Source of the DNA: Thunnus maccoyii
Lineage: Eukaryota > Chordata > Actinopteri > Scombriformes > Scombridae
Direction of reading: 5' to 3'
Assembly (NCBI RefSeq): GCF_910596095.1
Contig: NC_056537.1
Coordinates: 1,650,574-1,714,573 of the forward strand
Length of the DNA stretch: 64,000 nt
The notes below the pieces were generated by a model, which saw only the letters and a list, made by a program, of their open reading frames with translations, did no database searches and was not told where the DNA came from. A program made the position numbers and the translations under genes. Of the stretch, positions 33,018-44,066 are shown in pieces. Position 1 is the stretch's first letter, and every line of letters begins with the position of its first letter.

Positions 33018-33047
33018 ATGGTCTGTTATTTCTGAATAACAGACCAT
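33018..33047. repeat. Perfect 13-bp hairpin
   Basis: ATGGTCTGTTATT and AATAACAGACCAT are separated by TCTG. It may be the end or centre of a palindromic mobile element. Confidence 0.7.
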
Positions 33048-33182
33048 TGCTAAGGACACAGTTATGTTCATAGACTGAGAAGGACTACGTCCAATCATAT
33101 CAATCCACAGAGAGAAGTCCGGTAAAATTACCAACTACAGCTCATTTGCGACATCTTGCGGCAAAAAAACCTGTTAGAGATA

Positions 33183-33303
33183 ATGTCTGTGACTAGGCAC
33201 AGATGTAACGGCAGCCTGAAGAGCTACTGGGCTCCAACCATTACAGAAATGGAAAAGTTTAGCAAGATCCTGTTCTCCAATCCAGGCAACGGCAGCAGAT
33301 CTG
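33183..33303 (+). other. Exon-like segment of unknown origin
   Basis: An ATG opens 40 codons ([20 protein letters not shown], then [10 protein letters not shown]) that end at a GGTGAGCG donor. No domain is recognised. It could be the first exon of a transposon gene or chance. Confidence 0.25.
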
Positions 33304-33789
33304 GTGAGCGCCTCACTTAGTTGTGCATTGCTACACACTAACTTAAGTGATAAGCAGTAGTGATAATAGTAATATTATTAATAGTTATAGCATTAGTAAC
33401 CATTGTGTTTCCAAGTGTGTCAACTGCAAAGTCCCGACAAGAAGGAAACGTAGAGATGAATGACAGAAAGATAGATATTTACGTTGCTATGCACACAGTT
33501 CCAACCACATAATCTAATAGACTATTTTTTAGCAGAAGCAATAAAATCATTTTTAAATCAATATTTTGTGTCAGATTTTTGATTTTATTTGGTAAATAGC
33601 CATGTGATAAGTGATATAATGTACAGTGAGCAGGTCATTATTGTGAAATGACCTGCTTACAAAGACACGCTATTGATGAATAACTGAAGCAGATTACATT
33701 ACATTATTTATTTGCTTTTTTTGTGTGTTTTTGTAGTTTATTTTATTTTTAAATCAGCTATGTTAAAATCTATGTTTCTACTCATTGCG

Positions 33790-33992
33790 AGTGTTGGGCA
33801 GTAATGCATTACTTTGTAACACATTACAGTGATACAATTACTTTTAATGAGTAGTGTAAGGGATTACAATTTGAAATTCAGTGAACTGGGTAATAAGTAA
33901 TAATTTAAGTGAATTGATTGAATAATTGATTGTACAGTGAGTAATGTATAATCAGTAATTAATTACAATTTTCAAGTAACTTGCCCAGCACT
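33790..33992 (+). mobile_element. About 203-bp MITE at the TRIM stop codon
   Basis: The ends read AGTGTTGGGCAGTAA and, inverted, AGTGCTGGGCAAGTTAC. This is a common fish MITE type. ACTCATTGC flanks it on both sides (about 33781-33788 plus upstream bases, and 33993-34001), an 8-9 bp target duplication. The right copy contains the TRIM stop codon (33995-33997). Confidence 0.75.
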
Positions 33993-33994
33993 AC

Positions 33995-35587
33995 TCATTG
34001 CAATACACACATTCCATGGTTGATGAATCTAAAACCATCATTCGGACAGGGACTGAAGTATGGATGAAGTTTCTCAGTGAAGGAGCATCCAGTAAAGGAG
34101 TAGATAGGAGCTGCAGCATCAACATCATAAAAGGAGACCAGACCCTCATCAAAATCCACAAACACCCCCACCTTCTCAGGCTTTGACTTCAGAGAGAGAC
34201 GGACTGGAGGGTCAGCAGGAGCGAAGTACTCACCGGATGACTTAGAACATACAGTCCAGTATCCATTTCCGGGACTCAGAGTGATTCCTCTGTTAATACG
34301 GGTCACCTTTCTAGCCACTCCTAGAGTCCATTTAGACCACCTGTTAACCTGAACCTGGAAGTAAAACCTTCCTGAAGAGAAACCCTGCTTTGATAAGACA
34401 CATCTACAGTCACTAAATTGATGATCATCTCTATCATTAGACTGGGTGGGTCTGGGATGTGCAATATCAGGATCGAGTGTCACATCTACTGCATACTGAT
34501 GGACCTTCTTCAGCTGTGCCTCAAACAGCTTCCTCAACAGTTCAGTGATTGTCTCCTCCAGTTGAGCCACAACTCTCACCACTGTCCCCTCACATGATGG
34601 TGGACGGACGCTGACCTCTGTCCAGTCTTTGGTGGGTGGAGCAACGTTCAGGGACGAGAAGCTTTGAAGGAGCTGGAGGTGGTCTTCAGAGTGTAAGAGC
34701 TGCTCAACCTCAGATCTTGTCTTCTTCAGCTCAGAGATTTCCTGTTCCAGAACTTTGATGAAGTCTTCAGCTTGTTTCTCTGTCTTTCTTTGCTCCTCTT
34801 TGATCGTCTTGATGAATTCAGCCTGGCTTCTCTCAACAGACTCCTTCAAAGCGGTGAAGACCTGAACACCATCTACTATCTCTCTGTCTGCATCTCTTTG
34901 CCTGAGCTCCACTGACTGTGTGATCTCCCAAATTTTTCGTTGTCTCTTCTGTATCATCTCCTGAACATCAGCCTTTGTCTTCCCCAGCTCTGCCTTCTTA
35001 CTTTCATATTCTTCTTTCAGAGGAACAACATCATGTGTCTTGTGGTCCAAAATGGTGCAGAGGGTGCACGCATACATCTGATCGGTTTTACAGAACAACT
35101 CCAGCAGTTTATTGTGCTTTGTACACATCCTGCCTTCCAGGTTCTTCACAGGGCCGATCAGCTGATGTCTCTTCAGGCCTGACAATGTCAGATGAGGCTC
35201 CAGGTGAGTCTCACAGTAGGAGGCCAGACACACCAGGCAGGACTTCAGGGCCTTCAGTTTGGTTCCAGTGCAGACGTCACAGGGAACTTCTACTGGTTTG
35301 GCAGCTTGTTGCTCTGAGCTGCTGCTGCTGGCTTTCTGTTGAGCTGACTGTCTGAACTGAGCAGCCACCTCAGAGATGAAAGTGTTGACCTGCAGCTCAG
35401 GTCTTGTGTTGTAAAACCTTTCACAGATGGGACACTGACACTGGACATTACTATTCCAGTGCTCAGTGATGCAGTTTTTGCAGAAGTTGTGTCCACATGG
35501 TATGGTGACTGGATTAGTGAACACATCCAGACAGATGGAGCAAAGAAACTGATCTTCAGTCAGCAGACAGCAGCTGGCAGCAGACAT
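33995..35587 (-). CDS. Bloodthirsty-type TRIM E3 ubiquitin ligase
   Basis: One coding exon of 530 residues. The C3HC4 RING uses C16, C19, C31, H33, C36, C39, C52 and C55. A serine/glutamine-rich linker follows (about 80-95), then two B-box-like parts (CDVCTGTKLKALKSCLVC; CTKHNKLLELFC with CTLC and DHKTHDVVPL at about 153-190), a long coiled coil (about 190-310) and a PRY-SPRY domain (about 365-530: LDPDIAHP, GFSSGRFYFQVQV, GNGYWTV, VGVFVDFDEGLVSFYDV). Such proteins are cytosolic ubiquitin ligases, many of them antiviral or stress-related in fish. The PRY part lacks about 15 residues found in relatives between the LDPDIAHP block and CRCVLSKQG. The SPRY end is shortened to GFRFINHGMCVLQ. It is probably expressed from the non-coding exon near 36386. 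The substrate is unknown. Confidence 0.88.
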   Translation of the reverse strand: MSAASCCLLTEDQFLCSICLDVFTNPVTIPCGHNFCKNCITEHWNSNVQCQCPICERFYNTRPELQVNTFISEVAAQFRQSAQQKASSSSSEQQAAKPVEVPCDVCTGTKLKALKSCLVCLASYCETHLEPHLTLSGLKRHQLIGPVKNLEGRMCTKHNKLLELFCKTDQMYACTLCTILDHKTHDVVPLKEEYESKKAELGKTKADVQEMIQKRQRKIWEITQSVELRQRDADREIVDGVQVFTALKESVERSQAEFIKTIKEEQRKTEKQAEDFIKVLEQEISELKKTRSEVEQLLHSEDHLQLLQSFSSLNVAPPTKDWTEVSVRPPSCEGTVVRVVAQLEETITELLRKLFEAQLKKVHQYAVDVTLDPDIAHPRPTQSNDRDDHQFSDCRCVLSKQGFSSGRFYFQVQVNRWSKWTLGVARKVTRINRGITLSPGNGYWTVCSKSSGEYFAPADPPVRLSLKSKPEKVGVFVDFDEGLVSFYDVDAAAPIYSFTGCSFTEKLHPYFSPCPNDGFRFINHGMCVLQ

Positions 35588-36530
35588 ATCTGCAGACTGA
35601 GAACAAATACAAAGTGTGAGACAGCAGTGTAATTACATGTCTTTTGATTATTAGCTTAATAAAATTAAACCATGAACCATGATTAGTAGAATATTAGAAG
35701 AGTAAACTCAAAATTTATTGTTAAATGGCATCCAATTGAGGGCCAAATTTAAGAGGAATTTTGAGGTGAAGATGGAGTGATATAATAACACAAATCAAAG
35801 AGAGACACACAGCCAAAAATGCACTTAAATGTTTGAAAGAAAAATTGTTGCAGCCTGTAGTCACTTCACAGTTCAGTGATGGTCAAGTTCCAATTCAAGT
35901 TTAATGAAAACAAACCAAAACTTCTCATCTACTATCTGTTTGCATTAAAGTATTCAGATATTGTGTCGCCCAGTTGCTCCATTATTTGCTCCACAAAACG
36001 ATCTTGACAAACGATCATCAAACCAGATGGGTTTTTTCTTCCACTTTATTGGTCTGGAGTCTGATTTTCCAACATAAATTAAAAAACATCTTTTCAACCA
36101 ACTATGTAGTTTAACATATATTTAATTGATAATATAAATTGGAATAATTAGCTTGTTACATAATAAAAAGACCATGCCACAAAGAACTAAACTGTGTGTA
36201 GTAACTAACCTAATGCCTAACACTGTGCTCTCTGTGGTCTGGAGGAAGAAATATTTCATATTAGCATGTTTTGAATGGCCACACACACAACTTCTGTTAT
36301 ATCATATTGTTAAAAACACAATACCAACACATATCAATTATTGAAACACTGTAAAAATCATCTGTAGCCTATCGGCTGTACTCACCAGTGTTTGCCAGAG
36401 CTGAGAGAAACCTGATTAACTTGATTTAATTCTTTAGAGTAGAATGAAAGATTTGTGCCGTTTGCATTTGAGGAAATGTGATGTTGAAACTTTTATCTCT
36501 CAGTGTCGCTCCACCTCTCAGTGTAGCTCT
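35588..36530 (-). promoter_or_regulatory. TRIM 5' UTR intron and non-coding first exon, copy 1
   Basis: On the minus strand, TTTGTTCTCAG just before CTGCAGATATG is a good 3' splice site for the coding exon. A matching donor (CACTG then GTGAGTACAG) lies at 36386/36385, so the first exon probably covers 36386 to about 36530. The block from about 35618 to 36530 is duplicated at 36537-37190. Confidence 0.55.
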
Positions 36531-36536
36531 GCTGTG

Positions 36537-37190
36537 AGACAGCAGTGTAATTACATGTCTTTTGATTATTTGTTTAATAAAATTAAACTATGATTAGTAG
36601 AATATTAGAAGAGTAAACCCAAAATTTAATGTTAAATGGCATCAAATTGAGGGCCAAGTTTAAGAGGAATTTTGAGGTGAAGATGGAGTGATATAATAAC
36701 ACAAATCAGAGAGAGAGCAGCAGGTCCAGCAGTTCTGAGCTGAGCTGGTGTGTAGTAACTAACCTACTGCCGAACACTGTGCTCTCTGTGGTTTGGAGGA
36801 AGAAATATTTCATATTAGCATGTTTTGAATGGCCACACACACACACACACAAACACAACCAACCACAAACCAACACATTTTCTCAGGGTGTCTGCCCACA
36901 CAATGGACTTCCTTAGCCTGCAACCAACACACAACTGAAAACAGTGGAACTTCCTGTCTAAGAAGTCGTGTGTTAACATTAATTAATGAAACACTATAAA
37001 AATCAACTGTAGCCTATCGGCTGTACTCACCGGTGTTTGCCAGAGCTGAGAGAAACCTGATTAACTTGGTTTAATTCTTTAGAGTAGAATGAAAGATTTG
37101 TGCCGTTTGCATTTGAGGAAATGTGATGTTGAAACCTTTATCTCTCAGTGTTGCTCCACCTCTCAGTGCAGCTCTGTGGGTGAGGTTTAT
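36537..37190 (-). repeat. Tandem duplicate of TRIM promoter and first exon, copy 2
   Basis: AGACAGCAGTGTAATTACAT at 36537 repeats that at about 35620. The first-exon/donor sequence recurs with its donor at 37030/37031. Compared with copy 1, part of the interior is missing and about 120 bp around 36840-36960 are new (CA-rich plus a templated insert). Confidence 0.75.
36878..36922 (-). repeat. 45-bp segment copied in inverse orientation from 41.4 kb
   Basis: This segment is a perfect reverse complement of 41446-41490. It is bordered by CCAACACA on the left and CCAACACACA on the right, inside CA-rich sequence that is absent from the other TRIM upstream copy. Confidence 0.85.
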
Positions 37191-39453
37191 TACCTCTTTG
37201 GAAATATATTTACATAGCTTTGGTACAAGATGAGTTCTTATTTTGTGTTTATTCTTCTTCTTCTACAATGGAAGTGTGCAACAGCCAAAGGATCACACAA
37301 GCACAAATAGACAACAAAACAGAAGAGGTCAGTGCAAGAGGAGAAACAACATACATTATATACCACACATACCACTCCCTTTATAATCCCTTTATAGTCC
37401 ATGATTTAGACATTTAGAGTTTATTTTACTCCTCCTGCATTCACATAATTTGTTTCAGTATCAGACTGGTTGTTATTTATGAAGATCATGTCCTCATATG
37501 GCCTCAGACTGAAGTTTTTAATAAACTCCACCAGAGGGCGTCATCAGCTGTCACTGATTCCCTACAAACTCTGGTTTAGTGCTTATATCACCTGCTTAAG
37601 CTTTACATTACATAACCTTATAAACTGTGAATTATTTGACATCTGTCTTCCATTTTGGTTACATCTCTTTTCCCAAACTCCTGCATTTTGCAGGTGTTTT
37701 GGTTTTCATAACTGAGAAATGTTCACCACCACTGGAGAGCAATGTCTATTTTTATTACGTTCTTACTTTCTATTTTCCTGTGAAATATTGAGTAGATTCG
37801 TCTTCAGGTGTCAAACTTAGTGTTTGTTACATTATGTCTTGTCTCTCCTGTTATGTATTTGTTCCGCTAATACAAAATAAGTATTTGTGGCTAACATGTT
37901 TACCAACAGCTTCCTACATCCACATCCAGCTGATACCGAGAAAATGCAACATGATCACCACTGATAATCTAACCTGCTGTAATCTGTGACCTGTTGGCCA
38001 TTTTATTATTATATGTTTTGTTTGGGGATTGTATGCTTTCATTTAGGAGTAGAGAGAAAATGAGTGGAGAGAATTAGGATATGATGTGTAATAAAGGTCA
38101 CCAGCTGGATGCAAACCAGTGACATTGCAGTTAATGACTGGACCTTCAGGACACCAGGGCACCACACAATTATGGTTTTAATAAGATGTTAAGTCTTGAA
38201 AATGGGGGAAGTTTGAGAATATGTTTTCACAGTTGACATGTGTCTCATCCTCCCACACTCAGCCAGCGGTTCTCACTTCCTTGTCCGACCAGTTTTCCCA
38301 AATTTAGATTTCCTGACTCTGTATCTGACAAAGATGGTGGTGAGCAGAAAACACAATCTCCAGGCTTCAAAATGACCCTTACACAGACAATACAGACAGA
38401 TTTATATTTGTGTTTTTCTTGGATTTAGATAAATACATTTTATTTTGCCAGTTCTTTGATAACAGTAATCATGGTTTTGCTCTTTTTATAGGATTTATTG
38501 ACAACAAAAATATAGAATATCTTTAATTTATCCTTTAACAGACTTTCTGATTTTCTTTCTTCTTACAGTTTTTAAAATAATTTGTCTATTTACATTCATT
38601 TGTCTATAAGTCTGAAATAACCAGGATGTCTGCAGCAGTATGTAAAAGCCATTTGACCTTTTTCTTCATGTTGGTCACTGGTTTACTTCAGCAGGATTCC
38701 AGAGGAGCGTTTCCATAATAAGTTTATCTTGTGCAACACAGCTTGTTTGGGCCCTTTTGAAACCTGCTGACAGTCAAATTCAATTAAAACATGATGCCAA
38801 CATCCCGGCAAACACTCCCTACTACTCTCAGAGAAACGCCGGCTTTCAAAGTCAATTGTGTCCGATGTGAAGAGCCGGCCTTCATGTCCCCGTCTGGAGC
38901 CTTTTCACGTGCTAAAATAAGAGTTTCCCCCTCTTTCCTCCAGTCGACATGAGCAAAGTGAGCACTGTGAAAGGCCCAGAGAGAGCTTCCATTTGATGAC
39001 TGGCAGCCTCGGGTCTTGTGTCTGTGTGACACTATGGGCCACGACAAAAGCCCGTCCTTTCTGCTGCTGCAGAACAACACAGAGAGAATAAAAGAGGTGG
39101 TGCATGATGGGGAGGAGGGGGGATTTTAGTAGAAAAAACGGGGGTCTGGCTTTTGAAACCAGCCCGGCGCAGATGTACAGGGCAGGAGGATTAGGCCGCG
39201 GGTGTTGGTGACGTTCACTCGGCTCGACTCTCCCTCCGTCGTGGCCCTTTGTGGCTCCCGGCAGCCTCGGGGTGGTAAGCTGCCGGTCGGTGTGCCAACG
39301 GGGCTCAATGTGCGCCCCGACAATGGCAGAGCGAACCCCACCACACCCCCACCAACCCCGAATCACATCTCATCCACTGGCGACTCCTCCACACACAGAG
39401 GATGTGATAGGGGAGCTAATGTCACCCCATCTGACCAGACAGCTTCAGGGTGG
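37191..39453. other. Gene-free stretch
   Basis: 37406-37718 is the partner of 31390-31710. 38700-39400 is low in repeats and fairly GC-rich but has no recognisable coding content. Open frames at 38784-39594 show no domains and include the GT repeat. Confidence 0.35.

Positions 39454-39495
<42 letters not shown>
39454..39495. repeat. (GT)n microsatellite
   Basis: An uninterrupted TG run of about 42 bp. Confidence 0.95.
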
Positions 39496-39497
<2 letters not shown>

Positions 39498-39641
39498 CAG
39501 GCATTACTCATGTTGTGGGGACATAAATCTGTTTACACAGTCACAGCCTTCCTTTTGGGGACAAAAAGCAAGTCCCCGTAGCGTAAATCATTAATTTTAG
39601 AGTGAAGAGGTTGAAGGTTAAGGTAAGGTCAGGCAAGTAGT

Positions 39642-40450
39642 GGTTAAAGGACGAGTTCACAATTTTTCAAGTGTGTCTTAAAACATCAGTTAGGAGCCCA
39701 AATGAACAGTAAAACATGTTTTTCTTGCTGTAATCATTCCTCCTGTTCATACTGACCATTAGAAGTTCCCTTCATAATGCACTTACAATGGAAGTGATGG
39801 GGGACAAAATCCACAGTCCTCCTTCTTATTTTCTTTTTTGGCTGGACCACAACAGCCCCTTAAATGCTAATGTCTCTTACTGACTGAGTGATGAAGTTAC
39901 ACCACTGGTCGGCCAAATGCTGCCACGTCCTGTATCCTTTTCCAATTAGAAACCTTCTAGTGTTTCACACACAGTCCAGCCATATACTAGTTCTTGACCT
40001 AATCTTGTTTAAGATTTTTTTGTGGAATTTTTGCCTTTACTGGATTGTAGGCAGTGAAGAGGAAGACGGGAAACATGCGACATACGACAAAGGTCCCTGG
40101 CTGGAATCGAACCAGGGTTGCAGTTATGCAGCAAGCGTACCCATTTGGCTACCGGGTCGCTCCCACAGTCCTCCTTCTGTCCAAAAATGTATTTAAAAGT
40201 TTATCTGAAGCTAATATGAAGCTTCAGCATCCAAATGAGTCAAATCAAGTAGATATCTTTCAACGTTACAGTCTTTTTAGCATCAAATTCCCTCTTTTTG
40301 TTACTATACTTCCACCGCAGCTCAACAGGGAAACAGCTGAATAGAAGCTTCACAGAGACTTTTAAATGACTGTGTGGACACACTGTGGATTTTGGCCTCC
40401 ATCACTTCCATTGAAAGCACATTTGAAGGAGATCTAAATATGTAACATTT
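39642..40450 (+). mobile_element. Foldback element interrupted by a SINE
   Basis: Outer sequence such as AGGAGCCCAAATGAACAGTA, GCTGTAATCATTCCTCCTG and GTATTTAAAAGTTTATCTGA matches the element at 55853-56380. That copy has inverted arms. Here the left half is complete, the right half is short, and a 336-bp SINE is inserted at 39827-40162. Confidence 0.7.
39827..40162 (-). mobile_element. tRNA-derived SINE with 16-bp target duplication
   Basis: CCACAGTCCTCCTTCT occurs at 39811-39826 and again at 40163-40178. Read on the minus strand from 40162, the element has a tRNA-like head: A box TAGCCAAATGG (40151-40141) and B box GGTTCGATTCC (40113-40103), followed by the GGACCTTTGTCGTATGTCGC phrase typical of a common fish SINE. 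Confidence 0.8.
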
Positions 40451-42539
40451 TCAATTATGATTTTCAGGACTATTTTAATTGGGTATTTCTATTTCTGCTC
40501 CTACTAATAAACAGTTAACGCTTTATTTTGCAGATCCATTCATTTTATACTAATTTCTTGGACATTTTCTGAGTTATTTGGAGGTATTAATGTTACAAGG
40601 GTGGTGGCACCAATTATCAGAAAAATCTGAAAAAAAATGTTAAATTGCTGTACCACCTAGCATAATCTAGCTAATCTAGCTAATCCATATTTGGATTCAT
40701 ATATTGCAAAATTTCTTAATAAATCCGATTCTTGACAATTCTTTAACTGACAGAACTTATTTAGTTTTTTAGTGTAGTTTTGTGTGACAAACTACATTTT
40801 AGCATATTATATTGTTTCTTAAAAACTCTATAATGGGCACATTTCCTGTATAATACTAAACTATATAACCCTGTCAAAGAAATGTTACAGTTACAGCAGC
40901 TGCTTTTAGACAATTATTGAATTAATCTAATAGGCTAATATATTGTTTAAGTCTTTTCTGTCAGTTAAAGACTGAATTTATTAAGAATTTTTGCAAATGA
41001 ACAACACGTATGAACCCAAATATAATGAGTGGGCACTTACTAACTAAACCAACTTACCACTTTTTTGTTTTTTCTTATAATTTGCACCAAAATGCATCAC
41101 GCTCTCTGTAAAATGTCCTAAAAATTTACTGTTAAATACCTGCAAATTACATTTCCATGATATTAGTATCAAATTAAAGCACTTCTAAAATAAAGCATTA
41201 CCAATAAACACATTTAATATCATGTCAGCTTGTGTTTTTCTCTTTTTAATGGTCTCCATTCTCATTTTTATTCAATTTGTTTAATTTTGACACAGGAATA
41301 TATCACTTCCTGATCCTCACACATCATCTCAATACATCATCCACCACTGAGGAAAGAGAGGGAGAAGCACATATTCTGGAAGTGCATTGTGGGGAGGAAT
41401 GCCATTGAATTTGGGTGTTTTTTTCATGCGCCAGCCTCCTTTGTGTGCAGGCTAAGGAAGTCCATTGTGTGGGCAGACACCCTGAGAAAAGAGGCGAGCT
41501 TGGAGCCGTTGTCTGCCGGTGCTTCTGCAGCCCTCGGGCCCTAAAAAGACCTGAATGAAGCTCTGCCATCGGAAGCAGCCGGCCCGAACCGGGAGACAAT
41601 GCCACTGAGCAACTTTGAAGACCAACAACAATTAAAAACGCAGCTTCACTATATTAATTATGCATTCATGCTTTTGTCTTGGGTTTTTTTTGTTGTTGGG
41701 TGGGGAGAATGGGGGAGCTGTGAGGTTTAAGATTCAACAGGTCTGAAGCAGAGAGCGAGATTACAATGAAAAAACAACACATGCAAATGGTTCTGCGAAT
41801 GCCGCCATTGGAAATTCATTGAGGGAGAAATGTGTGTGTGGTTGGATGTGAGGTTCAGGGGATTACGGACACTAACAGGAACTTGTGAAATAAAAAAAAA
41901 AAACACCCCAAACCAAACTTAGCTTCAGTAAGAAGACAGTAAAACAGCGCTGAATAAAAATCGGTTTCATCTTGCAGAGCATGTTGCTAGGAAACTCAGA
42001 GTTACAGCTTGGAGTTGCACTTTGCAGGCACTTCTTTCTTTAAGGCCTTTCTCCTCTCTCCTCCCTCGGTCGCAGGCAGAACACACATAAAGCAGCTTTC
42101 TGAAGGCATTGAGGTGGATTTTTGCTGGCCGGCGGCTCTGTCAGGTGGCTCTGTTGTGCTCGGAGTCGCCAGCAAATGGCTCCTTTTGGACCAGTGGGAA
42201 GGTTTATTCAGAAAAAGCCAACACTGCTTTGAAAAATCGCTCTGTTTGGGGGGAATTCATGTCTCATTTACAACAAGTCTTTTACACTGAGGACAGAAGA
42301 ACGTGGAATCACAGTGTCGCCCCCTGCTGGTCCAGAGACAAACTGCAAATGCAACAAATTTCAGGTTATTTATGTTTACATACATACAGGCAGAATCAGT
42401 AGGACTTTCTGAAAAAAAACAATTTATAGACTCATACAAAAATAATCCCTCTCTATCATCACTTATCACTCACCAATCTCAGAACCCATCAGCTATCGGT
42501 CTGATGATGATTTAACCTCTGGGGCAAAGGCTAATATTT
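40451..42539. other. Gene-free DNA with a low-repeat candidate regulatory stretch
   Basis: 40451-41290 is AT-rich with nothing recognised. 41300-42300 has few repeats and moderate GC. It contains TTAATTATGCATTCATG (about 41656-41672) and the octamer ATGCAAAT (41781-41788). This is suggestive of conserved enhancer DNA, which is inference only. Confidence 0.35.
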
Positions 42540-42573
42540 CAGATATTCAGATATGCAGATATCTGAATATCTG
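42540..42573. repeat. Perfect 15-bp hairpin
   Basis: CAGATATTCAGATAT and ATATCTGAATATCTG are separated by GCAG. A further CAGATATCTGG lies at about 42584, so the region is rich in CAGATAT words. Confidence 0.85.
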
Positions 42574-44066
42574 CATTCATGTTCAGATATCTGGTTATAG
42601 AGATTAATGGCCCATTAGAAGAGTTTGGCAGTGTCTGTATCTGTTGAAACTCTGCCTCTGCCTGTATTTTCTTATTTTGCTGTGTTTGGGACGTTCTGGG
42701 CGTCAACCTTTGAACAGTGGGTGTGTAGCCTCCAGCCAATAACAGCGCGCTGGATGTGAGGGCCTCTATAAGGGGACTCAATCAGAGTCCCCTTAAACCC
42801 AAATAAAAACGTAGTGATGTAGTGTGGCGAAATCCCTCCTCTTCCACTTTCCTTATAGTTAGGTTAAAGTTAGTTAAAGGCCACCACAGCTAAATGTTGA
42901 GGTTGTAATAGACGTACAAGGTTCATCTGACGGTCACTTGATGCTGCTCCAAGAAAAAAAAGACTATTGAATTGAACAGGAAATGCAAGAATTTCTCTCC
43001 AAAAATACAAACTGAGTTGGTTCATTGTAAGGAAATTTGACCAATGTCACTATTTGACAGATGTCTCAGCCTATCACACTCAGCTGTGGTGGTTGCTACT
43101 TGCTTTGGGCATTACATTGGGATTTGATCCGGAGTCGTCAGAGGTCAAGGTTACCGCTTTACCTCCCCGAACCTCCACCTGTTTGACATCCCAGTATTTG
43201 ACACTCACTCTGCTACACAGCACGACTCAGTTCAACCTGCTTATCTGAAAAACAACATGACAGGAAGCAGAGAGGAGAGGAGAAAGTGAACAGAGCAGTC
43301 AACAGTAAAACAGGTTTCTGTGTCACACACAGAAAACTACCAGAGATCAATTCTAATTAGCTTCAGGAGGTTTGTGGATGCAATAAACAAACGTTTGACA
43401 GACAGAGAAGTGGAGCAGAAACACAAAGCTGTAATCTGAGTGTTATTATGTTTCTCATTTCAAAAGTGTGAGGATGAACAGCGTCAGTGACCCGTGAAAT
43501 GTTATCGTGGCAACAAAGATTTCTGATGAAAACTGGTGGAAAAAAACCCAAATCATGCTAAAAAAAAAAAAAAAAGACGAGGAAAAATGAAAAAGTTTGT
43601 GATGCTCCGAAAAATGTATTCACTTTTTAAAAAATAATCGTGTAAAGGCAAAGTTTCTTGGGGATTAGTGGTTGTCATGTGACCTGCAATACCGACTGTG
43701 TCCACAACACTAAAATGTCTGCATGGCTCAGAGGTTTTGGATCCATCATACATGAAAAAAGGCAAGTTATAAGTTATAAAGCAAAAGGCAGTTTGATTGG
43801 ATGGGAGGTGCAGAGGGGTGGGAAAGTTCAAAAGTCAGTTTTGTGTTTTTATTGGCTTTAAATAGGTTCTGTTTTTTCATGTCTGTCTTAATACTGTACT
43901 GATGTGTCCATGTGTTCATCGAAATAGGTCAACCAACCTTTCTGGTGGGGACATGATCCGACCTCAATCTGAACAAACTAGTAGGTGAACTCTGCAAGTC
44001 TGAGCTAAATGCCTTCCATAGCCAGGTGTGCTTTGTATGCTGGGATGCATGAGTTTAATCAGCCAA
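42574..44066. other. Gene-free stretch
   Basis: Nothing recognised apart from a poly(A) run near 43560 and a short repeat at about 43990-44060 related to about 52120-52190 (GCTTTGTATGCTGGGATG and GCTTTGCATGCTGGGATG). Confidence 0.3.

Larger units (their letters stand above)
31711..33789. other. AT-rich gene-free stretch
   Basis: No gene is supported. It contains an (AATCT)n run at about 32945-32966, a hairpin at 33018-33047 and an exon-like segment at 33183-33303. Confidence 0.3.

Noticed and set aside
39202-39594. Open frames of 130 and 91 codons
   Set aside because: Both run into the (GT)n microsatellite and show no family resemblance.
40103-40151. Possible tRNA gene (A and B boxes)
   Set aside because: The boxes belong to a SINE with a target-site duplication and a SINE body; not a functional tRNA.
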